64,000 nucleotides of DNA from JANJWP01 sp964482035 (GTDB taxonomy: Bacteria; Patescibacteriota; Gracilibacteria; BD1-5; UBA2023), in NCBI GenBank assembly GCA_964482035.1, contig CAYZVC010000001.1, forward strand, positions 558,001 to 622,000. The letters run 5' to 3'. Each line of letters opens with the position of its first letter. The first letter of the stretch is position 1. The position numbers and the translations under genes were made by a program. The notes beneath the pieces are model-generated. The model saw only the letters and a program-made list of their open reading frames with translations. It was not told the origin of the DNA and did no database searches. This document shows, one piece after another, positions 11,067 to 20,121 of the stretch.

Positions 11067-11936
11067 CGAGTGGAAGTCGATGTCGTATTTCAAGAGCAAT
11101 CCCTCCGTATGGAGAGTCTGCCCTTCTTTGGTAACGACGAGCGCGTCCATGCCGTTCTTCGAGGCGAATTCGAGCGCCTTGTCGGCGGAAAGGTTGAAGA
11201 GCGCCTTGGCGTACGCGTCGGAACTTACGCAGCGGTCCGACAAGAGCGTGACGCTCACGAGTTCGGTATGGTTCTCGCCGGTTTTCGGATCGAGGATGTG
11301 GTGGTATTCGTGCCCTTCCGACATCCAGCGGCGTTTATAACTGCCCGAGGTCGCCACCGCCTTGTCTTTCAAAAGGAACGTAGCGAGCGTACCGCCATTG
11401 AAGGGGTTTTCGATGCCGATGCGCCAGCCGTTCTCTTTGCCGTTGAATCCGTGCGCGAAAATGTCGCCCCCGGCGTTCACGAAGAAGTGGTCGTACCCGA
11501 AAGTAAGAAGGATGAGCGCGGCGTTGTCGACGGCGTATCCCTTGGCGATTCCACCGAAGTCGAGCGCCCTCCCCCTACCCAAGACGATTTCGCCGTTGGT
11601 CGAATATACCGAAGAGAAGTCGGTAGCGAGATGCCGGTCGTTTTGGACGAACTCGCCGGAATCGAACGATTTGGAATACCCGATCGCCGACACGTCTACG
11701 AGCGGATTGAAAATTCCCCCGGTCTTTTCGTACGCTTCTTTGGAAAGCGCGAAAAGGCGGAGGAACCTCGAAGAGACGGACAATTGTCCGGCCTTGTTGA
11801 GTTGGCTGAGAACGGAATCTTCTTTAAATCGCGAGAACTCCGCCTCCATCGAGCGGAAATAATCGAAAACGTACGCGATCCGGGAAATGGTGGACGGATC
11901 TTCGGATTCGACCGCCACTTCGACGGTCGTGCCCAT
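11064..11936 (-). CDS. apbE: FAD:protein FMN transferase (ApbE family)
   Basis: A 290-residue protein. ApbE enzymes attach FMN covalently to Ser/Thr of redox proteins using FAD and magnesium. Family motifs seen: TGGIFNPLVDV, LDFGGIAKGYAVD, VNAGGDI, ATSGSYKRRW and HHILDPKTG. The ATG at 11934-11936 gives MGTTVEV, but in the family MGT is normally preceded by about ten residues; here the in-frame upstream codons read RFTHSERL, which fits the family, so the true start may be a non-ATG codon upstream. It sits next to a flavin-containing membrane reductase, which suggests a shared redox role, although I do not see a clear flavinylation motif in that protein. Confidence 0.9.
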   Translation of the reverse strand: MGTTVEVAVESEDPSTISRIAYVFDYFRSMEAEFSRFKEDSVLSQLNKAGQLSVSSRFLRLFALSKEAYEKTGGIFNPLVDVSAIGYSKSFDSGEFVQNDRHLATDFSSVYSTNGEIVLGRGRALDFGGIAKGYAVDNAALILLTFGYDHFFVNAGGDIFAHGFNGKENGWRIGIENPFNGGTLATFLLKDKAVATSGSYKRRWMSEGHEYHHILDPKTGENHTELVSVTLLSDRCVSSDAYAKALFNLSADKALEFASKNGMDALVVTKEGQTLHTEGLLLKYDIDFHS

Positions 11937-11974
11937 GAGGCGTTCGGAATGGGTGAAACGCAGACGGAGGAGGA

Positions 11975-12151
11975 TTAGTTCAGCCTCTCCACGAACTTCT
12001 TCATCGAGCCGATGACGGCTTCGACTTCCTGGCTCGCGGGGGCCTGGGGTGCTTCGAAAGAATCTACCGCAAGCATATCCCGGTTTACGAGTTCGGCAAG
12101 TCCTTGGGATTCGAGTGCGTCATCTGACGGCAATGGGACGTTGGTAACCAT
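11975..12151 (-). CDS. Small protein or detached C-terminal tail, 58 residues
   Basis: An in-frame ATG at 12149-12151 to a TAA at 11975-11977. It is acidic with Pro/Ala/Gln in the middle (FEAPQAPASQ) and a helical end (MKKFVERLN). It lies in the same frame as the upstream gene and begins 12 bases after that gene's TAA, with no other stop in between. It may be a small gene or the original tail of that protein cut off by a nonsense change. No family recognised. Confidence 0.45.
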   Translation of the reverse strand: MVTNVPLPSDDALESQGLAELVNRDMLAVDSFEAPQAPASQEVEAVIGSMKKFVERLN

Positions 12152-12163
12152 GTTCTTTTCGAG

Positions 12164-12946
12164 TTAGTGGAGAACCGCGGCGACGCGGGATTGGGTGTTT
12201 TCTTTCGTTCCGGCCACGCTTCTGATCTTGGCGGCGTCGAGCAGGGCGAGAGTCTCCTTGGAAGACGGCGGCCTGCCGGCGGCTACGTGCTTCATGAATT
12301 CCGGCAGGAATCCGGCCATGACTTTCGGCGGAATGGCGAACACTTCCCTCACCATCGAGCGCTCCTGTCATTCCGGCGACTTCTTCCAACCCATGAACTG
12401 GTTGAATTCGCGGCAGACCGTGTGGGTACGCTGCCCTTTCTTTTGGAGGTAATCCGGATTGTCGGAAATGGCGAGGTCGAAGCCGACGTAATCTTTCGAA
12501 CCCTTTTCGGATTTGATTTCGACGATGAAGTCGACTCCCGAAAACACGTCATCCGAGTCACTGGTAACCATGACTTTCGCGTCGAGGCCTTCGGCCTTAA
12601 GCATTTCTTCCACGAGGCTTCGTGCTACGATTTCCACGAGGTTTTTCAAGTGGTAGTACGGATCGCTTCGGAACTTCTGAAAAAGCGCCGTTCGTTCCGG
12701 CGTGATGCGCCAGCTCGGCGCCTGGTACGAGCGCGAGCGGACTTGGCTCCAATACCAGTCGTGAATGTTCACCGCTTCTTTGGTGGGTTCGCCTTCGGCC
12801 TTGATGGCGGATTGCCACGAATCGATGCCACGCAAAAGCTTTTCCTTGCCGAGGAACCGTTCGTTACGGATGAGCGAGTCGCGCAGGCTTGCCGCTCCGC
12901 GGTCGTCGTGGTGGTTGGCCGAAGCCGTATGGGTCTGAAGTCACAT
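12164..12946 (-). CDS. Conserved-looking hypothetical protein
   Basis: A 260-residue soluble protein from ATG 12944-12946 to TAA 12164-12166, with two UGA-encoded glycines (codon 2 and at 12368-12370). A central segment reads DDVFSGVDFIVEIKSEKGS followed by VGFDLAIS; the D, E-x-K arrangement is reminiscent of PD-(D/E)xK nuclease cores, but the match is weak and I do not assign it. No signal peptide or membrane helix. An in-frame 58-codon frame follows after the stop. Transcription is in the same direction as the nucleotidase and fusion genes upstream. Confidence 0.65.
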
Positions 12947-13003
12947 GATCGGGTGGGGTTTTCCCCAGTGTACGACATGTGGACGGGTTTTGGCAAAAAA
13001 CGG

Positions 13004-13831
13004 CTATCTTCCGTTCGCTAAAATCCTCTCGACCAACGCGGCACAAACGCCTCCGTCGGTAAGGTCTTCTTCGACGACGACGTCGAACGTCTCGCGGAAA
13101 AGCCCGAGCTGGTGCTTGCGGCTCTTAGTGCAGAAGCCCACCGCCACGGTATCTTCGCGCTTTTCGGGTTTGACCATGCGGATGTCGTCCAAACTGTCCC
13201 CGAAGAGCAGGACGTTCTTGCGTTCTTCGAAATGCGCGCGCACGGCGTCGTCAGCGTCCCATTCGTCCTTGTTGACGGTATGGATGACCCGGCCGGCGAA
13301 ACCGGTACACACGCCGTTTTCGTCGAAGGTGAGCTCGTTGGAAGCGATCGCCACGTTCGGCCTGAGCGAATCATGGGCTTTGAGTACCGATTCGATGGAC
13401 TGCGTGATGCCGGCAGAAAGTACGAGCACGGGGATCGAAAGCCCGTGGGCTTCGCGCAAAAGGCCGTCGAAACCTTCGCGGATGGCCATGTCTCGGGCGG
13501 CGAGCGCCAAAAGCGAATCGCGGTGGAGTCCGTATTCGCGAAGGACGTCGAGCGCTTTTTCCCACCACTCGTTCATATACTCGGCGCGCTTCTCGACGGT
13601 GAGCGTCGCGTCGATTTCGTGCGGGTAGTAGGTTTCTTTCAAGACCCTGCGGCGTTCCACCGCTTCGGCGGGAAGGAGTCCCCCCTGACCGAACAGCGAC
13701 CAGGAAGAATGTCCGTTGTCGGCCGTGAGCGTCGAATCGAAATCCGTGACGACGCGCGTGTTTCCGACGGTGAAACGGGAGAGTTTGGATTCGAGGAGTT
13801 CGGGATTCGCCGAGCGGGAAGAGAGGACCAT
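13004..13831 (-). CDS. HAD-type pyrimidine 5'-nucleotidase (UMPH-1-like)
   Basis: A 275-residue cytosolic protein with HAD motif I TDFDSTLT (catalytic Asp30 and Asp32), motif II VLSAGI, and motif IV LLFGDSLDD. The segment around NEWWEKA and the layout resemble UMPH-1 enzymes, which dephosphorylate pyrimidine nucleoside monophosphates. Substrate assignment is by family resemblance only. Its ATG overlaps the TAA of the upstream gene by one base (TAATG), so the two are translationally coupled. This links the phosphatase to the NUDIX-oxidoreductase fusion and suggests both act on a nucleotide or nucleotide-sugar substrate. Confidence 0.8.
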   Translation of the reverse strand: MVLSSRSANPELLESKLSRFTVGNTRVVTDFDSTLTADNGHSSWSLFGQGGLLPAEAVERRRVLKETYYPHEIDATLTVEKRAEYMNEWWEKALDVLREYGLHRDSLLALAARDMAIREGFDGLLREAHGLSIPVLVLSAGITQSIESVLKAHDSLRPNVAIASNELTFDENGVCTGFAGRVIHTVNKDEWDADDAVRAHFEERKNVLLFGDSLDDIRMVKPEKREDTVAVGFCTKSRKHQLGLFRETFDVVVEEDLTDGGVCAALVERILANGR

Positions 13832-15387
13832 TATTCGAAACGGGTAAGGACGTCTTGGTAATTTTCACTATCGAACGCCCCTTCCTCGGCCAAGACCGCT
13901 CCGGAAACGGAATTGAGGAACAAATCCCTGGGCGCGAGGTAATTGCGACCGCCCGCGAGCACTGCGTCCACCATGTTCTTAGTGGTAAGTTCGAAGCGTT
14001 CGACGTATCCGGTGAAGAGTCCGGTGGCGATGACTTTTATTTCTTCGGGGGTCTCGAGGATGGCTTCGCCCGATTCGGCATTGACGCTGACGACGCAGCC
14101 GTTGCCGGAAGCCCACATGGTTTCGGCGTATTTGGAGCCCTTGGGGGATTTGCGCTTTCCGCGGAAATGGAAGAGGATTCCGTCCTTTCTCGTTCCCATG
14201 ACTTCGTACGCCGTCTGCGAATCGGAAATTTTTCTCGCTTTGTAATGGGAAAAACCGAACATGAAGTTCACCAGGTCGATTTCGTGGTTGAAGTGGTCGG
14301 CGAGAAGTCCCGAATGGAGTCCCCCCTTCCCTTCTTCGGGAACGGGGTAGGCGAAGTCGAACCCTACGGAATCCACGTTACCCAATACGGCTTTGGCTTC
14401 GACGGATTCGAGGTACGACTTGAGCCAAACGAACGGGGGATCGAATCGCCGCGGGTGGCACGAACTCAGCACGAGCCCCTTCGATTTGGCGAGGAGGACG
14501 TTTTCTACGAGCGTCGGCACCTCGGCGATCGAATGGATGAGCGGCTTCTCGCAGAAGACGTGTTTTCCCCGTTCGAGACAAGCGGCGGTCTGTTCGGCAT
14601 GGAACTGGTCGGGAGAACTGATGAAGACGATCTTCACCTCGGGGTCGGCGACGACCTCCAAAAAATCGGGAATCACGCTCGAAATCTTGTTCGCAACCCC
14701 TTCGTAAACGGCGGAATATTTACCTAAAAGATTGGCATGCGCCGCCATGCCCTTCGGATCGAAAACCGAAACCTCCGAAACGCGCGGATCGGCATTGAGC
14801 GGAACGAGATGCCCGCGGATGTTATGGTCGCCCAAGCCTACCATGGCTACGCGCACGCCTTTGAAACCCAAGGCGTGTTCGCGAGCGGCGGCGAGCCCGA
14901 GTTTCATGCTTTCGACGAAAGCGGGAGCGTGCGGACGCTCGGCTTCGTAACGGACGATGAATTCGTCCGGATCCAGGAAACGGATTTCGGATACTTCGTC
15001 GCGGTGGGTGTCGGGGCGGTTCGCAAAATCTTCCGTCGCCTTCACCGGTTCGACTCCATTAACCACGGAATAGGCCATGACCGGCTTTTCGATGCCGTTG
15101 TACGGACTCGAACATTCGCGAAGCAAAACCGCTTGGGCGTGTTTTACCGTTACGCCGATTTCTTCGAGGGTTTCACGTCCGAGGGTTTCGAGCGGGCTTT
15201 CCCCGGAGTCGCGGTGGCCTCCTGGAATGTCGATACCGCGGTGCGGCTGCTCGAGACAGAGGAGTTTTCCGTCGGTAGAAAAAACGAAGGCTCCGGCGAA
15301 AGACACCCTGTCCCAATCGAGACCGGGAAGAACGTCGGGGGAAAGGGAAGAAAAGCTGACCTTTGAGCTGTCGGGCTTATCGCGCAT
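13831..15387 (-). CDS. NUDIX hydrolase fused to GFO/IDH/MocA-type oxidoreductase
   Basis: A 518-residue protein with no UGA codons. Residues about 25-170 are a NUDIX domain with a complete box (Gly57 to Val79: GHRDSGE, then RETLEEIGV) that binds magnesium and cleaves nucleoside diphosphate-linked substrates. From about residue 178 a Rossmann fold begins (VAMVGLGDHNIRGH), followed by FISSPDQFHAEQ and VFCEKPL, the signature of GFO/IDH/MocA dehydrogenases that oxidise sugars or sugar nucleotides with NAD(P). The two folds are joined without a break. The pairing suggests sequential action on a nucleotide sugar or cofactor. The gene is coupled to the downstream nucleotidase and lies beside the AT-rich island. 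Confidence 0.85.
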   Translation of the reverse strand: MRDKPDSSKVSFSSLSPDVLPGLDWDRVSFAGAFVFSTDGKLLCLEQPHRGIDIPGGHRDSGESPLETLGRETLEEIGVTVKHAQAVLLRECSSPYNGIEKPVMAYSVVNGVEPVKATEDFANRPDTHRDEVSEIRFLDPDEFIVRYEAERPHAPAFVESMKLGLAAAREHALGFKGVRVAMVGLGDHNIRGHLVPLNADPRVSEVSVFDPKGMAAHANLLGKYSAVYEGVANKISSVIPDFLEVVADPEVKIVFISSPDQFHAEQTAACLERGKHVFCEKPLIHSIAEVPTLVENVLLAKSKGLVLSSCHPRRFDPPFVWLKSYLESVEAKAVLGNVDSVGFDFAYPVPEEGKGGLHSGLLADHFNHEIDLVNFMFGFSHYKARKISDSQTAYEVMGTRKDGILFHFRGKRKSPKGSKYAETMWASGNGCVVSVNAESGEAILETPEEIKVIATGLFTGYVERFELTTKNMVDAVLAGGRNYLAPRDLFLNSVSGAVLAEEGAFDSENYQDVLTRFE

Positions 15388-15563
15388 GCGAACGCATCGT
15401 TATCGGTTACTTTTGGATAGTAGTGACCGGATTACGATTGTCAAACGTCAGAAAAGTTAACCGCCGAAAGCACTTAAAAATAAGCCAAAAAAACGGCTAA
15501 GTGATCATTTTCCTGCCCATTCAACTATCAATCCAGATATGACAGGCAAAATTAATCACGTAA

Positions 15564-15580
15564 CAAACCAGCCTGGTTTG
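15564..15580. repeat. 17-base perfect palindrome
   Basis: CAAACCAG, a central C, then CTGGTTTG. It lies about 100 bases downstream of the small island gene. It could be a protein-binding site or part of a terminator; there is no T-run. Confidence 0.6.
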
Positions 15581-15598
15581 GTATTTATGATATCTCAG

Positions 15599-15618
15599 AT
15601 TCTCAAGAAATTGAGAAT
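15599..15618. repeat. Inverted repeat with GAAA tetraloop
   Basis: ATTCTCAA, loop GAAA, TTGAGAAT: 8 perfectly paired bases closed by a GNRA-type loop on the plus strand. It lies 65 bases downstream of the small island gene. Confidence 0.6.
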
Positions 15619-15683
15619 TCAGTACTGGCTAATTTCGTTATTAGAAAATCACGCAAGATGCGAATCCTGCTTCTGAGATTTCA

Positions 15684-16127
15684 TTATTTTCTTTTTCATG
15701 ATGATTTTGAAAAGAGATTGATAAGTCAAATTTGAGAAATGCTAGACGACTTTGCATTTAAAAGAATCAAAGCCTCATCTTTATCGAGAAATTGATCCGA
15801 GGCAGGCAATTCAGGATAATCCCTTTTGACGCTGGCAATTAGTCTTCAATCAGCGCCAGCAGCAATATATGAACGTGAAAACACGTTTCACGTTCAGCAT
15901 TCGACATCTTCCCACAATTCCTGCATATCCAACGAACGCAGCCAAACCCTCAATCATTCGTCAGCTCAACATTCGGCCATAACGCTCTCATACTCAGATA
16001 TAATCCCTGCGTTTCTTACAACCCTGTGTCAATTTTGCGAATTAGCAAGAACCATGAGCAACGAAGTAAGGTACTTATTGTATCATTTGGCCGACAATAA
16101 GACTTTCTTGCAGACAATATGATGCAT
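15684..16127 (-). CDS. Small partner protein of the island ATPase (possible PIN-like effector)
   Basis: A 147-residue frame from ATG 16125-16127 to TAA 15684-15686. It starts two bases after the ATPase stop, so the two genes form a tight operon. Nine of its eleven glycine codons are UGA by my count, so it is invisible in the standard code. The order of elements loosely resembles a PIN nuclease: IVCKKVLLSA, then RVVRNAGIISEYESVM, then GADGRLIASVKRDYP, then FLDKDEALIL. The acidic residues Glu (SEY), Asp (GADG) and Asp (DKDE) could be catalytic, but the usual first Asp is missing. The assignment is therefore tentative. Its position suggests the effector of an ATPase-plus-effector defence module. 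Confidence 0.7.
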
Positions 16128-16129
16128 AT

Positions 16130-17845
16130 TTATCGATCAATTATTGAATTCTTCGTTTGGTCAGCTTCCCGTATTTCACTTTTCTGAAGTTTTAAGAAAG
16201 CGAGTGTATCATTCAAATCGTCTTCATAAAAATTGCTCGGCCACTTAAAGTTTCACGTGGACGAAATATCCACCTCCTCCAGTTGTATTGATCAGGTTTC
16301 GGGATTTTTTGGGTGTAAGAAATAAATGGCCACATCCCTATTGGTGATTGTTGTTCATTCTGCTATGCGCCTTCTTAGTCTCTTTAGGAAATACTCACTA
16401 TGCGTTTCAATCAAAAAGCTCTTGCTTGGATTCCTATCTTCCGCTCATAGCATATCGATGAATAGATCAGCGAGCTCGGATTGCATGCTGGGATGCAGAT
16501 GTATCTCCGGTTGTTCGACCAAGGTTAATGATCACTTTTTTGCCAAAAAACCCTGAACGATTACCGGGAGAATCTGAGAAATTCAGAATCACACATCAGT
16601 AATATCGAGACTGAGTCAACCCTGATTAACTTTAAGTTTATGAATAACGTCTTCCAATTCCCCAACGCTTATATTTAAACCAAATTTCGAAAGCCAATTA
16701 TTGGAAAGTTCCGAAATACTCTTATTTCTTTTCAAAATCTCTGTCATTTGATTTCAATCAATCGCATTCAGGGATTCGTCCGGACTGGAGTCGTCAAGAA
16801 AGTAATAGCGCTTTGGATAGGCCCTTAAGGGGCTAACATAGTTTATTTTCCCGATTCAGAATCAATCTGCTATCTTTTTGTTCGCAGCCGATATAACCTC
16901 GAAGAGTGCTCAAAAAAACATTGATTCATCTATGGCAAATTTTCTCTCAGATCAATTCGATCAAACGCTAGGTTTCTTTTTTATCCTCAATCAGTCAAAA
17001 TCGATGCAGTCTCAGAATGCATAATGATCATATTTCTGAAGTAGTTGTTGAATTTCTAGGTAGTCGCTCGTAAGTTCATAAGCTTTTCATCTCGGTCATC
17101 TTGCAATTCTGGATTTGAAATTCAGAAATACTCTTCAGTCCTCCGAATTCACCAAATCAAAACCCAACACTCTAGTCTTGCCCTTGAAACCAATTTCAAA
17201 TTTAAAATCAAAGCGTTTAATGCGTTCGCCAAGTTCAAACAGATCAAATGCGTCAATTATCTCGTCAGTAAAGATGGTCCCGTGCTTATCATAAAGAGGG
17301 GGCATCGACTGAAATCTTGCATGCCTGCGCCATATATTATTTAAATCATCCTTGGATTTAGCATTTTGAAGAAATGCGCTCTTGAGTTCATCGGTCGTAA
17401 TCTTCAAATCCTCGATAAACGAAGTGTTTTTGGCCATAAAATTTTCGTGCAGGCGCTTGCGACGAGAATTGTGCGATGATCAGGATAATGAAATCTCGTC
17501 TTGTATTCTGTGCAGATAAAAAATCATATCCTCCGCCCTATACCTTAAATTAGATTTTAATCTGGAAAATGGGACATCAGCTACGGAAAAACCCAACACT
17601 ATCGGGGTTCACACATCTTGATTATGAAAAATGTTCTTGGATTCCCCTAGATTCACAAGCTCTCAACTCAATTTTAAAGCCGATCAATACGGTTCAGATG
17701 AAAAGGTCTGTTTCAATAAAAGCAACAACTGTATAAGACTACTCTTTCAGGCACTATTCGCTCAAAGGAGAATTGTTAATGGCTTGATCTTTAGAATCGT
17801 ATGTTCGCGAAAGCCTTTATAATTCTCGAAACTTATGGAATCCAT
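16130..17845 (-). CDS. AAA/OLD-like ATPase (AAA_15 / DUF3696 type)
   Basis: A 571-residue protein from ATG 17843-17845 to TAA 16130-16132. It opens like RecF/OLD-type ATPases (ISFENYKGFREHT, LTILLG) with Walker A GANSAGKS at residues 28-35; both P-loop glycines (28 and 33) are UGA codons. Near the C-terminus VGFGISQILPVIVQ (signature region) and LVEQPEIHLHPSMQ (Walker B plus the HP-x-x-Q line typical of DUF3696/AAA_15 proteins) are followed by ETHSEYFLKRLRRRI. By hand count 25 of 38 glycine codons are UGA. Relatives act in anti-phage modules with a nuclease or toxin partner. It is coupled to the small gene downstream and lies in AT-rich DNA unlike its neighbours, which suggests transfer. Confidence 0.88.
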
Positions 17846-18041
17846 ACAACTGCAATAATGAGAATAGAGAAAACTCGTGTGTATTGTATGCAGAACTCTT
17901 AAAAATTTCTTAAATTCCCGACCCAATTTTTCACAGTCTAGAAAGCCCTTCCATAAGCCAAGAACATGTGAAAATCCATAAAAACTCTTTAACATTTCTC
18001 AAAGCAGAATACCTTACGGTCCTATACGGTTATCCAATCGC

Positions 18042-18608
18042 ATGCCCTCCCTCGAAAACCAGAAGTTCTCCAAAATCCCCTTCTCCAAGTTCGGCATCGG
18101 AACCGAAGAATTCGAAGGGTGTTCGTTTTCGAATTGCGACTTCAAAAAGGCCGATCTGTCGGGTCTCGCGTTTCGGGATTGCCGGTTTTCCGAATGCGAT
18201 TTCACTGGGGCGAAATTCAGCGGGACCACGCTCGACGGCGCGGAGTTCGAGGGATGTAAGCTCCTCGGCGCCAAGTTCGCGGATTGCAGCGCGTTCCTGT
18301 TTTCGGCGAACTTCGAAAAATGCCTCCTCGAACTCGCCGATTTTCGCAAAATGAAACTCAAGAAGACGAGGCTCGTCGAATGCGAATTGAAAGACGCGGA
18401 TTTTACGTGATCCGATCTCTCTTCGGCGGATTTTTCGGGAAGTTCGATGGAAGGATCCCGCTTCGCCACGACGAATCTGGAATGAGCCGATTTCCGCGGC
18501 GCCTGGGGGTTCGCCTTCGATCCCGATGAAAACAGGATGAAGGACGCGAAGTTCTCCAAAGACGCCCTCGCGGGACTCTTGGCCAAATACGCGATCAAGG
18601 TATACTAG
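18042..18608 (+). CDS. Pentapeptide-repeat protein
   Basis: A 188-residue protein with two UGA glycines (18408-18410 and in LE-G-ADF) and a TAG end. From about residue 24 to 160 it consists of A(D/N/K)(L/F)xx-type pentapeptides (CSFSNCDFKKADLSG, CDFTGAKFSG, GAEFEGCKLLGAKF), forming a right-handed beta helix of about seven coils. The C-terminal end (DPDENRMKDAKFS, then AGLLAKYAIKVY) is the capping helix common in cytosolic pentapeptide proteins of the Qnr/MfpA-like shape. Some such proteins mimic DNA and protect gyrase; whether this one does is not known. It lies at the right edge of the AT-rich island but has host-like composition, and it is followed 15 bases later by the HD gene. Confidence 0.85.
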
Positions 18609-18623
18609 GCCAAACCTCCTCCC

Positions 18624-19676
18624 ATGCCTTCCAAAATTCTCCCGCTCCTGCATCCGGAATACCTACCGTTCACCGAAATCTACGCGGACGGAATTCCGTC
18701 GTTCTTCGAGCCGTTTTTCGACTCCCCCGCCCTGCTTCGGCTTAGGGGCGTGGGGCAGAACTGCGGAACCGAATTCTGCAAGCTCTACGAATACCGTGCG
18801 GCGTATTCGCGTCTCGACCACAGCCTCGGCGTGGCGCTCATCGTTTGGAATTTCTCCAAAGACCCCAAAGCCGCTCTCGCAGGGCTCTTCCACGACATTT
18901 CGCACACGGCCTTCTCCCACGTGGGCGATTTCCTCTTGGGCGATGCCGAAAACCAAGAATCCGCGGAACTCCACACGCGCGGCATTCTCGAAAACGATCC
19001 CGTCATACCGGGGGAACTCGCCAAACTCGGTCTCACGGTTGCCGATGTCGAAGACTATTCGCGGTTCCCCATCGCCGACAATCCGGGACCGAAACTCTCT
19101 GCCGACCGACTCGAATACACGCTTTCGAGCGCCCGGTCGCTGGGTTTCAAGACCATGGACGAAATCCGCGCGCTCTACGGTTCGCTCGTCACCGTAACCG
19201 CGGACGACGAGGCGATCGCGTTCGACGACGCGGAGAAGGCCGAAGAATTCGCGCTCCTTTCCATCCAGAACGACGCCGGGTGCTTCTCGAGCTACGAGAG
19301 CGTGTCAGCCATGTCGTTTCTCGCGGCGATTCTGAAACGCCTCTCCGAAATCGGCGGCGTCGCGCCCATGGAACTCTATACGCTCCAGGATGCGGATTTC
19401 ATCGAACGCATTAAAAATTCAAGCGACGCGAAGCTTTCGAGAATGTGGAAATTTTTCGAAAACCTCGATTCTTACAAGATCCTCCGGTATCCGCGCGAAA
19501 CCGGTTCCTTCGTCGTGAGCACCAAATGCAAACGGCGGTTTATCGACCCGCTCGTCTCGATTGCCGGGAAAGGCCACCCCATCCGCGTTTCCGAATATTC
19601 CGACGCGTTCAAAAAAGCCCGAGATTACCACCTCGGGCGACAGGAAGAATGGATCGTGCTGGGATACCGCGACTAA
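18624..19676 (+). CDS. HD-domain phosphohydrolase
   Basis: A 350-residue cytosolic protein with no UGA codons. Metal ligands of the HD fold are visible: His66 in RLDHSLG, His90-Asp91 in LFHDISHTAFSHVGD, with further His94 and His99, and a later SADRLEY. This arrangement matches dNTPase/YfbR-like or (p)ppGpp-type HD enzymes that cleave phosphate from nucleotides. The substrate cannot be told. It follows the pentapeptide gene with a 15-base gap, so the two may be cotranscribed, and its end overlaps the end of a convergent small gene. Confidence 0.85.
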   Translation: MPSKILPLLHPEYLPFTEIYADGIPSFFEPFFDSPALLRLRGVGQNCGTEFCKLYEYRAAYSRLDHSLGVALIVWNFSKDPKAALAGLFHDISHTAFSHVGDFLLGDAENQESAELHTRGILENDPVIPGELAKLGLTVADVEDYSRFPIADNPGPKLSADRLEYTLSSARSLGFKTMDEIRALYGSLVTVTADDEAIAFDDAEKAEEFALLSIQNDAGCFSSYESVSAMSFLAAILKRLSEIGGVAPMELYTLQDADFIERIKNSSDAKLSRMWKFFENLDSYKILRYPRETGSFVVSTKCKRRFIDPLVSIAGKGHPIRVSEYSDAFKKARDYHLGRQEEWIVLGYRD

Positions 19677-19960
19677 ACCGCCTCTTTGGGAAGTTTGCTT
19701 TCGATGACCTTGTCGATAGCTTCCGCGCCGTATTGGCCGATGGCGGACGCGTCGGCTTTGAGAACCTTGGCGACGATGTATCCGCGAAGGTACGTGCGGG
19801 ATTCCACCGCGCCCTTCAGGCTCGCGATCTGGAGAAGTCCGGTATCGGCCGCGACTTCGTCGACGATCCTCTGTACGAGGTCGGAAACGTGGGTCGGAAC
19901 GATGACGGCGGAACGCTGGATGTCGATACTCGGAAGCGAGCCGTTTTCTGCTTGCAACAT
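19673..19960 (-). CDS. Small hypothetical protein, 95 residues
   Basis: Starts at ATG 19958-19960 (an upstream in-frame start at 20005 would add 15 residues) and ends in TAG, overlapping the convergent HD gene stop. It is a soluble, mostly helical protein (VSDLVQRIVDEVAAD, YLRGYIVAKVLKA, GAEAIDKVIESKLPKEAV) with no Cys and no clear motif. The spacing of hydrophobic residues suggests a small helical bundle or dimerising protein. No family recognised. Confidence 0.65.
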   Translation of the reverse strand: MLQAENGSLPSIDIQRSAVIVPTHVSDLVQRIVDEVAADTGLLQIASLKGAVESRTYLRGYIVAKVLKADASAIGQYGAEAIDKVIESKLPKEAV

Positions 19961-20121
19961 GCTTGAAAAATGAAGTTCCCTTCTCGAAACGGAGGGGATT
20001 TTCAAAAACTATAGATTGGCTCGCGATAAAGTCAAATCGTCGCGGAGTTCCCCACTTCTAAAAGTTGACTTTTCGCTTCGCGGATTATGCTTGACTTCAT
20101 ATCAAGTCATTTCCTGATTCA

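Larger units (their letters stand above)
15388..15683. other. AT-rich intergenic stretch at left end of the island
   Basis: No gene found. It contains the transition from GC-rich host DNA to AT-rich DNA (around 15460) and two perfect inverted repeats described separately. A short AGCC / GGCT hairpin with T-rich flanks near 15471-15503 could terminate the minus-strand operon, but the stem is weak. Confidence 0.5.

Noticed and set aside
16326..17822. Short plus-strand frames in the AT-rich island
   Set aside because: They are antisense to the ATPase gene, whose motifs fix the minus strand as coding.
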